A program made the position numbers and the translations under genes. 64,000 nucleotides of DNA from Bordetella parapertussis (GTDB lineage: Bacteria > Acidobacteriota > Terriglobia > Bryobacterales > Bryobacteraceae): contig CALQCC020000012.1 in assembly GCA_943328975.2 (NCBI GenBank), forward strand, positions 1 through 64,000. Direction: 5' to 3'. The number at the start of each line of letters is the position of its first letter. The stretch's first letter is position 1. Below the pieces are notes generated by a model that did no database searches, was not told the DNA's origin, and worked only from the letters and a program-made list of their open reading frames with translations. This document shows positions 44,700-51,104 of the stretch, piece after piece.

Positions 44700-46655
44700 T
44701 TATCTTCGGATCTCTGCGGCAGGCAACCGGTACGCGATGAACTCCGCGCCCGCAGGTCCGCCGACTGCGACCACCAGATACTGCACACCGTTGACCATGT
44801 ATGTCATCGGTCCACCGGTCTGTTGCGCCGGCATGTAGACTGCACCCATCTCGCGGCCGCTAGCCTTGTCGTAAGCCCGCAGCATGGCACCCACTCGACC
44901 GTCCGACAATGTGAACGTGCCCTTCTCGCCCGCGACCACCAGAGTCTTGGTGACCAACGTAGAAGCCGTGCCCGTGCGTCCCGTGCGCGGCAGGTTCATG
45001 TTCTTGAGCAGCGGATGATTGCGGATGTTGTCCGGAGTTTCACCATGCGCGACTTGCCACAAAATGTCGCCCGACTTGAGGTCGATTGCCGAAATCGTTC
45101 CGTACGGCGGCTTCGCCAGCGGCAGCCCCTGCACCGTCAAAGCTCCCGCAGCGCCTTGTCCCGCGCCCGGAGCGCGTCCCGAAACATAGCCGGTATCCGA
45201 GCGATCCCCTGCCGGAATTACCGAGATGCTCGAGATCGAGGCCTGCGACGAAACGTACACGACGCCCGTTTCGATATCGATTGATCCACCCGGCCAATTC
45301 GATCCGCCACCTGCGGTCGCCATCGTAAGCGTGCCCCACGGCTTCTCCGCTTTGCTCTCCACCGGAGGCGTGAACATCGGGCCGATCTTGTAGTTGGAAA
45401 CAATCTTCTCGGCCTCTTGTCGCAACGCCGGCGTGAAGTCGATCAAGGTATTGATGTCGACACCTTGGCGATCATAAGCTGCAGGCTTGGTCGGGAACGG
45501 TTGCGTCGGCGAATACCACTCGCCCGGAACGGTGCCTTTTTCGACGGGCTTCTCTACGATCGGCCAGATCGGTTGTCCCGTCTCGCGATCCAGAACATAG
45601 AGGAACGCCTGCTTGGTCGGCTGCGCGACAATCTTACGCACGCGACCGTTGATCGTCACATCCGCCAAAATCGGAGGGCACGGATTGTCCATGTCCCAGA
45701 TGCCGTGATGAATGTATTGGTAGTGCCACTTGCGTTGCCCGGTCTCAATATCCACCGCGACAATGCTCTCACCGAACAATCCGTTGCCCGGACGCGGTCC
45801 GCCGTAGAAATCGCCAGTGGGCATCTCGACGCCGATGTAGACCAAGCCGAGTTGTTCGTCGATCGAACTCTGTCCCCACGATCCGGTGTTGCCTGTGTAC
45901 GACCACGAATCATTCAGCCACGAGTCCAAGCCAAATTCGCCCGGTTTCGGAATGGTGTGGAACACCCACTTGCGCTTGCCGGTCTTGACGTCGAAGCCGC
46001 GCACGTAGCCCTTCACGTTCGTCTTGCTTGTGGGCAATCCACCCGGCCGATGCGCTGCACCGATCACGATGGTGTTGCGCGCGATCACAGGAGCCGAATG
46101 CAATCCGATTTCACGGCTCAATAGGTCGATCTCTTGATCGTCGTCGGTCTTTAAATCCACCACGCCGTTCGTACCGAACGAAGGAACCCGCAGTCCTGTT
46201 TTGGCGTTCAAAGCAATCATGCGATAGCCCGGTGTCACATAAACGATGCGCTCTTCGGTGCCATCGGTCCAATACGCGAGTCCGCGACCAGAGAGCGCGC
46301 GAGGAGCCACAGTGCCTCGTTGACCTTCATCCTCGCGATACACCCAGAGTTGTTCGCCGGTCGCTGCATCGAGTGCGATCACGCTGCGCCGCGTGCCGGC
46401 CGTCGAATAGAAAACGCCCTTCACCATCAACGGTGTCGATTCCAGATTCGTCTCCAGCGACGGTCCCAGGTTCGCAGTACTGAAGCGCCATCCCACGTTG
46501 AGCTTGTAGAAGTTGGCCGCGTTAATCTGATCCAGGGCAGCGTAGCGTGTGTTCCCCAGATCGCCGCCGTATGTGTTCCATTCGCCGTTCTTTGCCCCCG
46601 TTTGGGCCAACAAACTCAGGCTCGATACCGCAAGCGCGCACGCCAAAATTCGCAT
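44700..46655 (-). CDS. PQQ-dependent quinoprotein dehydrogenase
   Basis: 651-aa exported protein: signal peptide (RILACALAVSSLSLLAQ) then an eight-bladed PQQ beta-propeller with NTYGGDLGNTRYAALDQIN at the start, a tryptophan-docking style repeat in several blades (GEQLWVYRED, GKRKWVFHT, GQRKWHYQY, GDILWQVAHG), and AGEKGTFTLSDGRVGAMLRAYDKASG near the end. It resembles membrane glucose dehydrogenase and soluble quinoprotein alcohol dehydrogenases, but lacks the N-terminal spans of the former and the C-terminal cytochrome c of the latter. PQQ biosynthesis genes are not in the window. Confidence 0.87.
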   Translation of the reverse strand: MRILACALAVSSLSLLAQTGAKNGEWNTYGGDLGNTRYAALDQINAANFYKLNVGWRFSTANLGPSLETNLESTPLMVKGVFYSTAGTRRSVIALDAATGEQLWVYREDEGQRGTVAPRALSGRGLAYWTDGTEERIVYVTPGYRMIALNAKTGLRVPSFGTNGVVDLKTDDDQEIDLLSREIGLHSAPVIARNTIVIGAAHRPGGLPTSKTNVKGYVRGFDVKTGKRKWVFHTIPKPGEFGLDSWLNDSWSYTGNTGSWGQSSIDEQLGLVYIGVEMPTGDFYGGPRPGNGLFGESIVAVDIETGQRKWHYQYIHHGIWDMDNPCPPILADVTINGRVRKIVAQPTKQAFLYVLDRETGQPIWPIVEKPVEKGTVPGEWYSPTQPFPTKPAAYDRQGVDINTLIDFTPALRQEAEKIVSNYKIGPMFTPPVESKAEKPWGTLTMATAGGGSNWPGGSIDIETGVVYVSSQASISSISVIPAGDRSDTGYVSGRAPGAGQGAAGALTVQGLPLAKPPYGTISAIDLKSGDILWQVAHGETPDNIRNHPLLKNMNLPRTGRTGTASTLVTKTLVVAGEKGTFTLSDGRVGAMLRAYDKASGREMGAVYMPAQQTGGPMTYMVNGVQYLVVAVGGPAGAEFIAYRLPAAEIRR

Positions 46656-46706
46656 AGATCTGTCTCCTTCGCTGTGGAACTACCAGCGGGGATTATATCT
46701 CATCCG

Positions 46707-48770
46707 TCAGACCTGCGAGGAGTCTGCGAATCGTTTTCCAGTGTGTGCCAAGCTCTCCAGTAACGCTGCTGGTTTCCATCCGAACTCGCGCACTCGTTGC
46801 AGCACATGCGTCAATCCGACCGTGTCCGCATAAAACATCGGTCCGCCGCGATAGGCAGGGAAGCCGTAGCCGGTTAGATACACCACGTCGATATCGACTG
46901 CTCTTGCGGCCACGCCTTCTTCCAAAACTAAAGCGCCTTCGTTGACCAACGCGAATACGCAGCGATCCAGGATCTCCGCATCGGAAATCGCGCGTTGCCG
47001 AATGCCCGCCTCACGAGCCACCCGATGCACCAGTTCCACCACTTCCGGGTCGGCCACGGTTTTCCGATCCTCGCCGTATTTGAACCACCCCGAGCCGGTC
47101 TTCTGTCCGTAGCGACCGAGTTCGTAGAGCTTCGGTAGCCCCAACGTTTCCCGCGCTCCCTCAACGTGAGGCTTTTCCTGACGAATGCGCCAGAACACAT
47201 CGAGCCCACTCAGATCCGCCACCGCGAACGGACCCATCGCCATGCCGAACCCGGTCAACACGCGGTCCACTTGTTCCGGCGTCGCACCTTCCTCCACAAG
47301 GAACTGCGCTTCATTCATATAAGGGATCACCATGCGATTGCCGACAAACCCAAATCCGTTACCGACCACCACTCCGACCTTCTTAATCGTCTTCGCCAGC
47401 GCCATCGCAGTCGCGATTACCGACTTGGATGTCTCCCGCCCGCGCACGATCTCCAAAAGCCGCATTACATTCGCCGGTGAGAAGAAGTGTGTGCCGATCA
47501 CCATCTGCGGCCGCGACGTAACCGCGGCGATTTCATCCAGATCCAACGTTGACGTATTCGATGCCAGCAGGCACTCCGGCTTCGCGACGCGATCCATCTC
47601 GGCGAACACCTGCTTCTTCAACGCCATCGATTCAAACACCGCTTCAACGATGATGTCGACCTCGCTGAAACCCGCGTAATCCACTTGCGGCGTGATGCGA
47701 GCCATCCTCTCCGCCACAGCCTCAGCCGTCATGCGTCCACTCTTGACGCTGCGTTCGTAGTTCTTGCGGATCGCTGCCAAGCCTCGATCCACGGCCGCTT
47801 GCTCAGTATCTTTAAGACGTACTCGGATCCCGGCACTGGCCAGAGCCATCGCGATCCCGCCACCCATCGTCCCCGCGCCGATCACGCCCGCCTCGCGAAT
47901 CGGATACACCGCCGTATCCTTGTCGATCCCCGGCACTTTCGCCACAGCCCGCTCGGCGAAGAACGCGTGGATGAGCGACTTCGATTGATCCGAATGCAGC
48001 AGCCGGTTGAAGATCTCCGCTTCTGCGCGGCACCCATCTTCAAAGGTAGAAACTGCGGCCCTCTCGATCGCCTCCACCGCAGCCAATGGAGCTTCCAAAT
48101 TCCGACGCGTCTTCTTGCAGCGCTCACGAAGCTCCCGCAATTCCGCCAAGTCCTCATGGATCGCCAAGTCACGCGTCCGCCGCACCGCGTTCTGTTCCTT
48201 TGCGAACGCCATCGCCCCCGCCAGTAAATCCCCTTCGACGACCCGGTCGACAATCCCTGCGTCCAGAGCCTCGCGCGCCGACAGCGGCTCTCCAAACGCG
48301 CACATCTCCGCAGCCTTCTTCACGCCCGCCAGCCGAGGCAATCGAACGGTCCCCCCAGCGCCCGGAATTAATCCGATCTTCACCTCGGGCTGGCCCACCT
48401 GCGCATCCGCCGCTATCACCCGGTAGTGTCCGGCCATCGCCAGTTCTAGCCCCGCGCCAAACGCCTGCCCGTGGATCGCCATGATCACCGGCTTCGTGCA
48501 GTTCTCGATTTGGTTGAGCCAACGATGGAACACCGGCATCGGCGCTTGGCCCGCCACGTAGCGCACAAACTCGTTGATGTCGGCACCTGCTGCAAACGTC
48601 CGCCCGGCGCCCATGACAACGATGGCGCGCACCGCCGGATCGCTCTGGGCACGCTGCACCGCCTCTGCGACCCCTTGCGGTACACCCGTAGTCAGAGCGT
48701 TCACAGGAGGGTTATTCATCCCGATTACAGCGACTCCATCGTGGACTTCAAAACAAATTAAACTCTGCAT
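46707..48770 (-). CDS. FadB/FadJ-type enoyl-CoA hydratase/3-hydroxyacyl-CoA dehydrogenase
   Basis: 687-aa fusion for fatty-acid beta-oxidation. The crotonase half occupies about residues 1-190 (NPPVNALTTGV, GAGRTFAAGADINEF, GQAFGAGLELAMAGHYR); the dehydrogenase half starts at residue about 295 with the NAD motif GVIGAGTMGGGIAMALASAG and carries the catalytic region (ASNTSTLDLDEIAAV, GTHFFSPANVM, VGNGFGFVGNRM). Its ATG is only 8 nt from the -35 box of the divergent RNA/minigene promoter, so its own promoter must overlap that element. No thiolase partner is adjacent. Confidence 0.93.
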   Translation of the reverse strand: MQSLICFEVHDGVAVIGMNNPPVNALTTGVPQGVAEAVQRAQSDPAVRAIVVMGAGRTFAAGADINEFVRYVAGQAPMPVFHRWLNQIENCTKPVIMAIHGQAFGAGLELAMAGHYRVIAADAQVGQPEVKIGLIPGAGGTVRLPRLAGVKKAAEMCAFGEPLSAREALDAGIVDRVVEGDLLAGAMAFAKEQNAVRRTRDLAIHEDLAELRELRERCKKTRRNLEAPLAAVEAIERAAVSTFEDGCRAEAEIFNRLLHSDQSKSLIHAFFAERAVAKVPGIDKDTAVYPIREAGVIGAGTMGGGIAMALASAGIRVRLKDTEQAAVDRGLAAIRKNYERSVKSGRMTAEAVAERMARITPQVDYAGFSEVDIIVEAVFESMALKKQVFAEMDRVAKPECLLASNTSTLDLDEIAAVTSRPQMVIGTHFFSPANVMRLLEIVRGRETSKSVIATAMALAKTIKKVGVVVGNGFGFVGNRMVIPYMNEAQFLVEEGATPEQVDRVLTGFGMAMGPFAVADLSGLDVFWRIRQEKPHVEGARETLGLPKLYELGRYGQKTGSGWFKYGEDRKTVADPEVVELVHRVAREAGIRQRAISDAEILDRCVFALVNEGALVLEEGVAARAVDIDVVYLTGYGFPAYRGGPMFYADTVGLTHVLQRVREFGWKPAALLESLAHTGKRFADSSQV

Positions 48771-48778
48771 GTATTTCC

Positions 48779-48807
48779 TTGACTCTATCGCAAACCGGAT
48801 TTATGAT
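48779..48807 (+). promoter_or_regulatory. Strong sigma-70-like promoter of the minigene
   Basis: TTGACT (48779-48784), exactly 17 bp, TATGAT (48802-48807): one mismatch to consensus in each box, the best promoter I find in the window. Predicted start near 48814, only a few bases before the 16S-complementary leader. It drives the RNA ending at the terminator at 49017-49056. Confidence 0.6.
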
Positions 48808-48820
48808 TGGGGCATCACTG

Positions 48821-48840
48821 AGAAAGGAGGTGGTCCAGTC
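48821..48840 (+). promoter_or_regulatory. Extended Shine-Dalgarno, 20-nt complement of the 16S 3' end
   Basis: AGAAAGGAGGTGGTCCAGTC differs from the exact complement of a typical 16S rRNA 3' terminus (AGAAAGGAGGTGATCCAGCC) at two positions, and both changes still allow G:U pairing. All 20 positions could therefore pair with 16S. A normal Shine-Dalgarno pairs over 4-8 bases. The GGAGG core is 15 nt before the ATG at 48846. Confidence 0.55.
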
Positions 48841-48845
48841 AAAAT

Positions 48846-48905
48846 ATGATACCTAGTAGTAATTCTGACGGAACTAATACCACGCGGGAGGTGGCCGACT
48901 CCTAA
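48846..48905 (+). CDS. 19-aa leader or micro-peptide
   Basis: Short ORF ATG 48846 to TAA 48903-48905 encoding a polar 19-residue peptide (MIPSSNSDGTNTTREVADS), directly after a promoter and an extreme ribosome-binding leader. It has no hydrophobic segment. It may be a genuine micro-protein, a translated leader that senses ribosome state, or a decoy that loads ribosomes. The downstream hairpin 48948-48977 and terminator 49017-49056 belong to the same predicted transcript. Function unknown. Confidence 0.45.
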   Translation: MIPSSNSDGTNTTREVADS

Positions 48906-48947
48906 ACAAGTCGACCGCTCTTACTGTTCAGGTTTCGTTTCAGTGAC

Positions 48948-48977
48948 GAGGCCGCTGCTCCTGTTGGGAACGGCCTC
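48948..48977 (+). repeat. Inverted repeat/hairpin within the minigene RNA
   Basis: GAGGCCG (48948-48954) and CGGCCTC (48971-48977) form a perfect 7-bp stem with a 16-nt loop. There is no T-tract after it, so it is structural rather than a terminator. Its 3' arm contains bases complementary to the leader's AGGAGG. Confidence 0.5.
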
Positions 48978-49016
48978 CTCTTGCGAAATTGGTTCCTGAT
49001 CATCAGCGTTTCACAG

Positions 49017-49056
49017 AACCCCGTCGCGGCCTTTACCGGCTGCGATGGGGTTTTGT
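49017..49056 (+). terminator. Strong intrinsic terminator before rpmE
   Basis: A 15-bp stem (49017-49031 with 49038-49052, including two G:U pairs), a 6-nt loop TTTACC, then TTTTGTGTTT. It ends the minigene transcript 31 nt before the rpmE start and could also act as an attenuator of rpmE. An extended -10-like TGCTATCAT (49067-49075) follows it, so rpmE may have its own nearly leaderless promoter. Confidence 0.65.
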
Positions 49057-49086
49057 GTTTGGGTTGTGCTATCATGATCTACAGCC

Positions 49087-49350
49087 ATGAAAGCCGGAAT
49101 CCACCCCGCATACGAAGAGATCAGCGTTATTTGTGCGTGCCACAACACCTTCCGCACGCGCTCTGCCCACAAAGGCGACATCCGTGTCGAAATTTGCTCC
49201 AATTGCCACCCGTTCTTTACGGGCAAGCAGAAGCTAGTCGATACCGAAGGCCGTGTGGACCGCTTCCAGAAGAAGGTCCTGCGAGCAAAGGAAGCCGCCG
49301 CTGTTCGCGACGCGCGGACTGCCAGCAAGAAGACCGAATCGGTCAACTAA
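49087..49350 (+). CDS. rpmE: Ribosomal protein bL31 (zinc form)
   Basis: 87-aa L31 of the zinc-containing class: [22 protein letters not shown] with CxC at Cys16/Cys18 and a second pair in ICSNCHPFF. The C-terminal tail is longer than E. coli L31 and is Lys/Ala-rich. No clear Shine-Dalgarno precedes the ATG. It is flanked by two strong hairpins, so it is an isolated unit or the attenuated 3' part of the minigene transcript. Confidence 0.93.
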   Translation: MKAGIHPAYEEISVICACHNTFRTRSAHKGDIRVEICSNCHPFFTGKQKLVDTEGRVDRFQKKVLRAKEAAAVRDARTASKKTESVN

Positions 49351-49376
49351 GCTTTTCAAGAAGTTTCTCAAGGAAT

Positions 49377-49411
49377 TACGACCCCGCAGCGAAGTTCGCC
49401 ACGGGGTCGTA
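49377..49411. terminator. Bidirectional hairpin terminator
   Basis: TACGACCCCG (49377-49386) and CGGGGTCGTA (49402-49411) form a perfect 10-bp stem. Lies between the convergent rpmE and the Spy-like gene. The T-run is weak on both sides, so it is called a terminator mainly on stem strength and position. Confidence 0.55.
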
Positions 49412-49469
49412 GCTATTTGTGCGGTCGTATGACGCAGGCCCTCAGCGTGAGGGCAGGGCGCTCGCCGGC

Positions 49470-49889
49470 CTAGAACCCGCCGCCTTGGCGGCCTTTGTTC
49501 TTGCCCTTTTCCGCCATGCGTTTCATCATGTCGTCGTACTTCTCGCGCTGGACGTTATCGAACAGTGCCCGGATCTTTTCGTTCTGCGAGCGCTGAATTT
49601 CCAGCTGTTCCGGCCGGTTGCGCTTGTGCATCTCATCCATCAAGGAACGCGTCTCATCCATCAGGCTGCTCAGCTTGCTGACTTGTTCGTCGCTGAGTAG
49701 CAACTGCTTCTGCATTCCGCTGAGATACATCTTACGGAATTCTTCCGGACTGGGCCCGCGCTTCCCCTTGCCCCGGGTATTCTGCGCAGTGGACGCGGCG
49801 TAGTAGCGATCTCCAAAAACACCCAACGCGGCGCCGCTCGCAAACACTAATCCCATGTAGAGTGCGATTGTGGCGCGCGAAGATTTCAT
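49470..49889 (-). CDS. Spy/CpxP-like periplasmic protein
   Basis: 139-aa protein with an N-terminal anchor or signal (TIALYMGLVFASGAALGVFG) and a helical body (SPEEFRKMYLSGMQKQLLLSDEQVSKLSSLMDETRSLMDEM) that resembles the Spy/CpxP/CnrX hairpin fold. The C terminus is Lys/Gly-rich. Such proteins sense metal or misfolded protein and restrain or activate a sigma system. It overlaps the anti-sigma-like gene by 4 nt in an ECF operon, recalling the CnrX-CnrY-CnrH arrangement. Confidence 0.75.
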   Translation of the reverse strand: MKSSRATIALYMGLVFASGAALGVFGDRYYAASTAQNTRGKGKRGPSPEEFRKMYLSGMQKQLLLSDEQVSKLSSLMDETRSLMDEMHKRNRPEQLEIQRSQNEKIRALFDNVQREKYDDMMKRMAEKGKNKGRQGGGF

Positions 49890-50230
49890 CGAACCTCTCC
49901 GGCCAGTTCCGCGGGCAACGCCTGCACGTAGGCTTCGTCCGCATGGTCCGCGGCTAACACATCGGCGTAGGTGCTGGAATAGAGCACTTCGTCATCTTGC
50001 GCAGTCGGCATCAGCATGGTGGTCACAAGCAGTGCCGCCGCCGTCGCCGCAAGACAAACCTGCGCCAGCCGCTTAAAGATGGAAGTGGTCTCGATGCGCC
50101 GGGCTTCGATCTTCTGCCACAGGTTCGGCATGAACTGCGGACTCGACTCCGGGTCGGGACAAGCATCCCGATAGGAGGCCAACAGGCTGTCTAACTTGGA
50201 GCCGTTCTGATCCTCTTGCATGCGTTCCAT
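49886..50230 (-). CDS. Anti-sigma-like membrane protein
   Basis: 114-aa bitopic protein: a cytoplasmic N-terminal half (about residues 1-55), one span (FKRLAQVCLAATAAALLVTTMLM) and a short periplasmic tail. Size, topology and position directly after the sigma gene fit an anti-sigma factor, although the sequence is not a recognised zinc-binding ZAS type (no HxxxCxxC). The ATG at 50230 lies 1 nt after the sigma stop; an alternative is 50221. Confidence 0.7.
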   Translation of the reverse strand: MERMQEDQNGSKLDSLLASYRDACPDPESSPQFMPNLWQKIEARRIETTSIFKRLAQVCLAATAAALLVTTMLMPTAQDDEVLYSSTYADVLAADHADEAYVQALPAELAGEVR

Positions 50231-50231
50231 T

Positions 50232-50825
50232 CTATACCTCCGGTTTCCCGTCCGCCACTCCACTCGCCTCAAACGCCTTCAGCACCCGCTGCCTCGCCCG
50301 GAACAGCCGGACTTTCAAGGCGTTCTCGTTCACTTTGTAGACCTTCTCCAATTCCTTGAGAGAGAGCCCTTCCACTTCCTTCATCATCAACAGAATCCGG
50401 TCTTCTTCCGAGATCTTCCCCAGCAACGACTGGACCAATTCCCGAATTTTCGACCGCCGGGTTTCCTCGGCGTCCACTTTCCCGCCAGCCGCCGCGTCCG
50501 CCATGATGACCGCCTGTTCGCTCAGGTCCGACATCCGGCTCTCTTTGCGCCGCTTCTGCTTCCGCAAATAATCGTACGCCGCGTTTACCGTCAGCCGGTA
50601 CAACCACGGCTCGAACACTTCCGGGGTCCGCAATTGTTCCAGCGAGTAATACAACCGCAAGAACACTTCCTGCCCCACATCCTCTACATCGTCCGGCCGC
50701 CCGATCAGCCTCGCAATCGTCCCCAGAATCCGCTTCCGGTACGCCTGCACAACCTGGTTGAACGCGCCCTCGTCCCCATTCCGAGCCCGTTCAATAAGCT
50801 CGAACTCAACCAGCATCGTCACCAC
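50232..50825 (-). CDS. ECF RNA polymerase sigma factor
   Basis: 197-aa sigma-70 family member. Region 2 (FNQVVQAYRKRILGTIARLIGRPDDVEDVGQEVFLRLYYSLEQL) and region 4 (EEDRILLMMKEVEGLSLKELEKVYKVNENALKVRLFRARQRVL) are intact; the linker between them is unusually charged and about 20 residues longer than minimal ECFs. It heads an operon with the anti-sigma-like and Spy-like genes and has an ECF-type promoter-like element upstream, so autoregulation is likely. Confidence 0.93.
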   Translation of the reverse strand: MVTMLVEFELIERARNGDEGAFNQVVQAYRKRILGTIARLIGRPDDVEDVGQEVFLRLYYSLEQLRTPEVFEPWLYRLTVNAAYDYLRKQKRRKESRMSDLSEQAVIMADAAAGGKVDAEETRRSKIRELVQSLLGKISEEDRILLMMKEVEGLSLKELEKVYKVNENALKVRLFRARQRVLKAFEASGVADGKPEV

Positions 50826-50850
50826 CGTTCAAGGCAGCGTTTCCAGCCGG

Positions 50851-50881
50851 GTATATACAAAGATAAAGGCGCACAGGTTCC
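50851..50881 (-). promoter_or_regulatory. Candidate ECF-type promoter of the sigma operon
   Basis: On the minus strand GGAACC (50881-50876), a 17-bp spacer and GTATATAC (50858-50851) match the general ECF pattern of a GGAAC -35 box and a T/A-rich -10 box. It lies about 26 nt upstream of the sigma start. The rest of the 50826-51104 intergenic region shows nothing further that I can name. Confidence 0.35.
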
Positions 50882-51104
50882 CGTCGAAGGTTACAACTCA
50901 AGTCTTCCCACTATAACTGAACGTGGCTCGGCCCGCGTTGGAGTACACACGTGCAGTCTTTATGTGTCTCATTTGGAAGGGGTTTCTCGTTTTTACGGCA
51001 CTTGGTGGTATTGCGGCCTATACAGGCTATGCCTGATCAGACGGACCGGGAGCCGTTTTGTTCCCGGAAACCCCATTTTGCCCCCATGTTAAAATCACTA
51101 CTTC

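Larger units (their letters stand above)
48814..49056 (+). ncRNA. Predicted ~240-nt structured transcript (minigene RNA)
   Basis: Bounded by the promoter (48779-48807) and an intrinsic terminator (to 49056). Internal structure: hairpin GAGGCCG/CGGCCTC at 48948-48954/48971-48977; TCACTGA at 48815-48821 can pair with TCAGTGA at 48940-48946 over a long range; CCTCCT at 48975-48980 is complementary to the AGGAGG of the leader and competes with the hairpin. This arrangement would suit a ribosome-responsive switch or an attenuator of the rpmE gene that follows. No known RNA family is recognised. Confidence 0.4.

Noticed and set aside
45417-46124. 235-aa plus-strand open frame opposite the quinoprotein gene
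   Set aside because: Antisense shadow; the opposing frame has clear PQQ propeller motifs.
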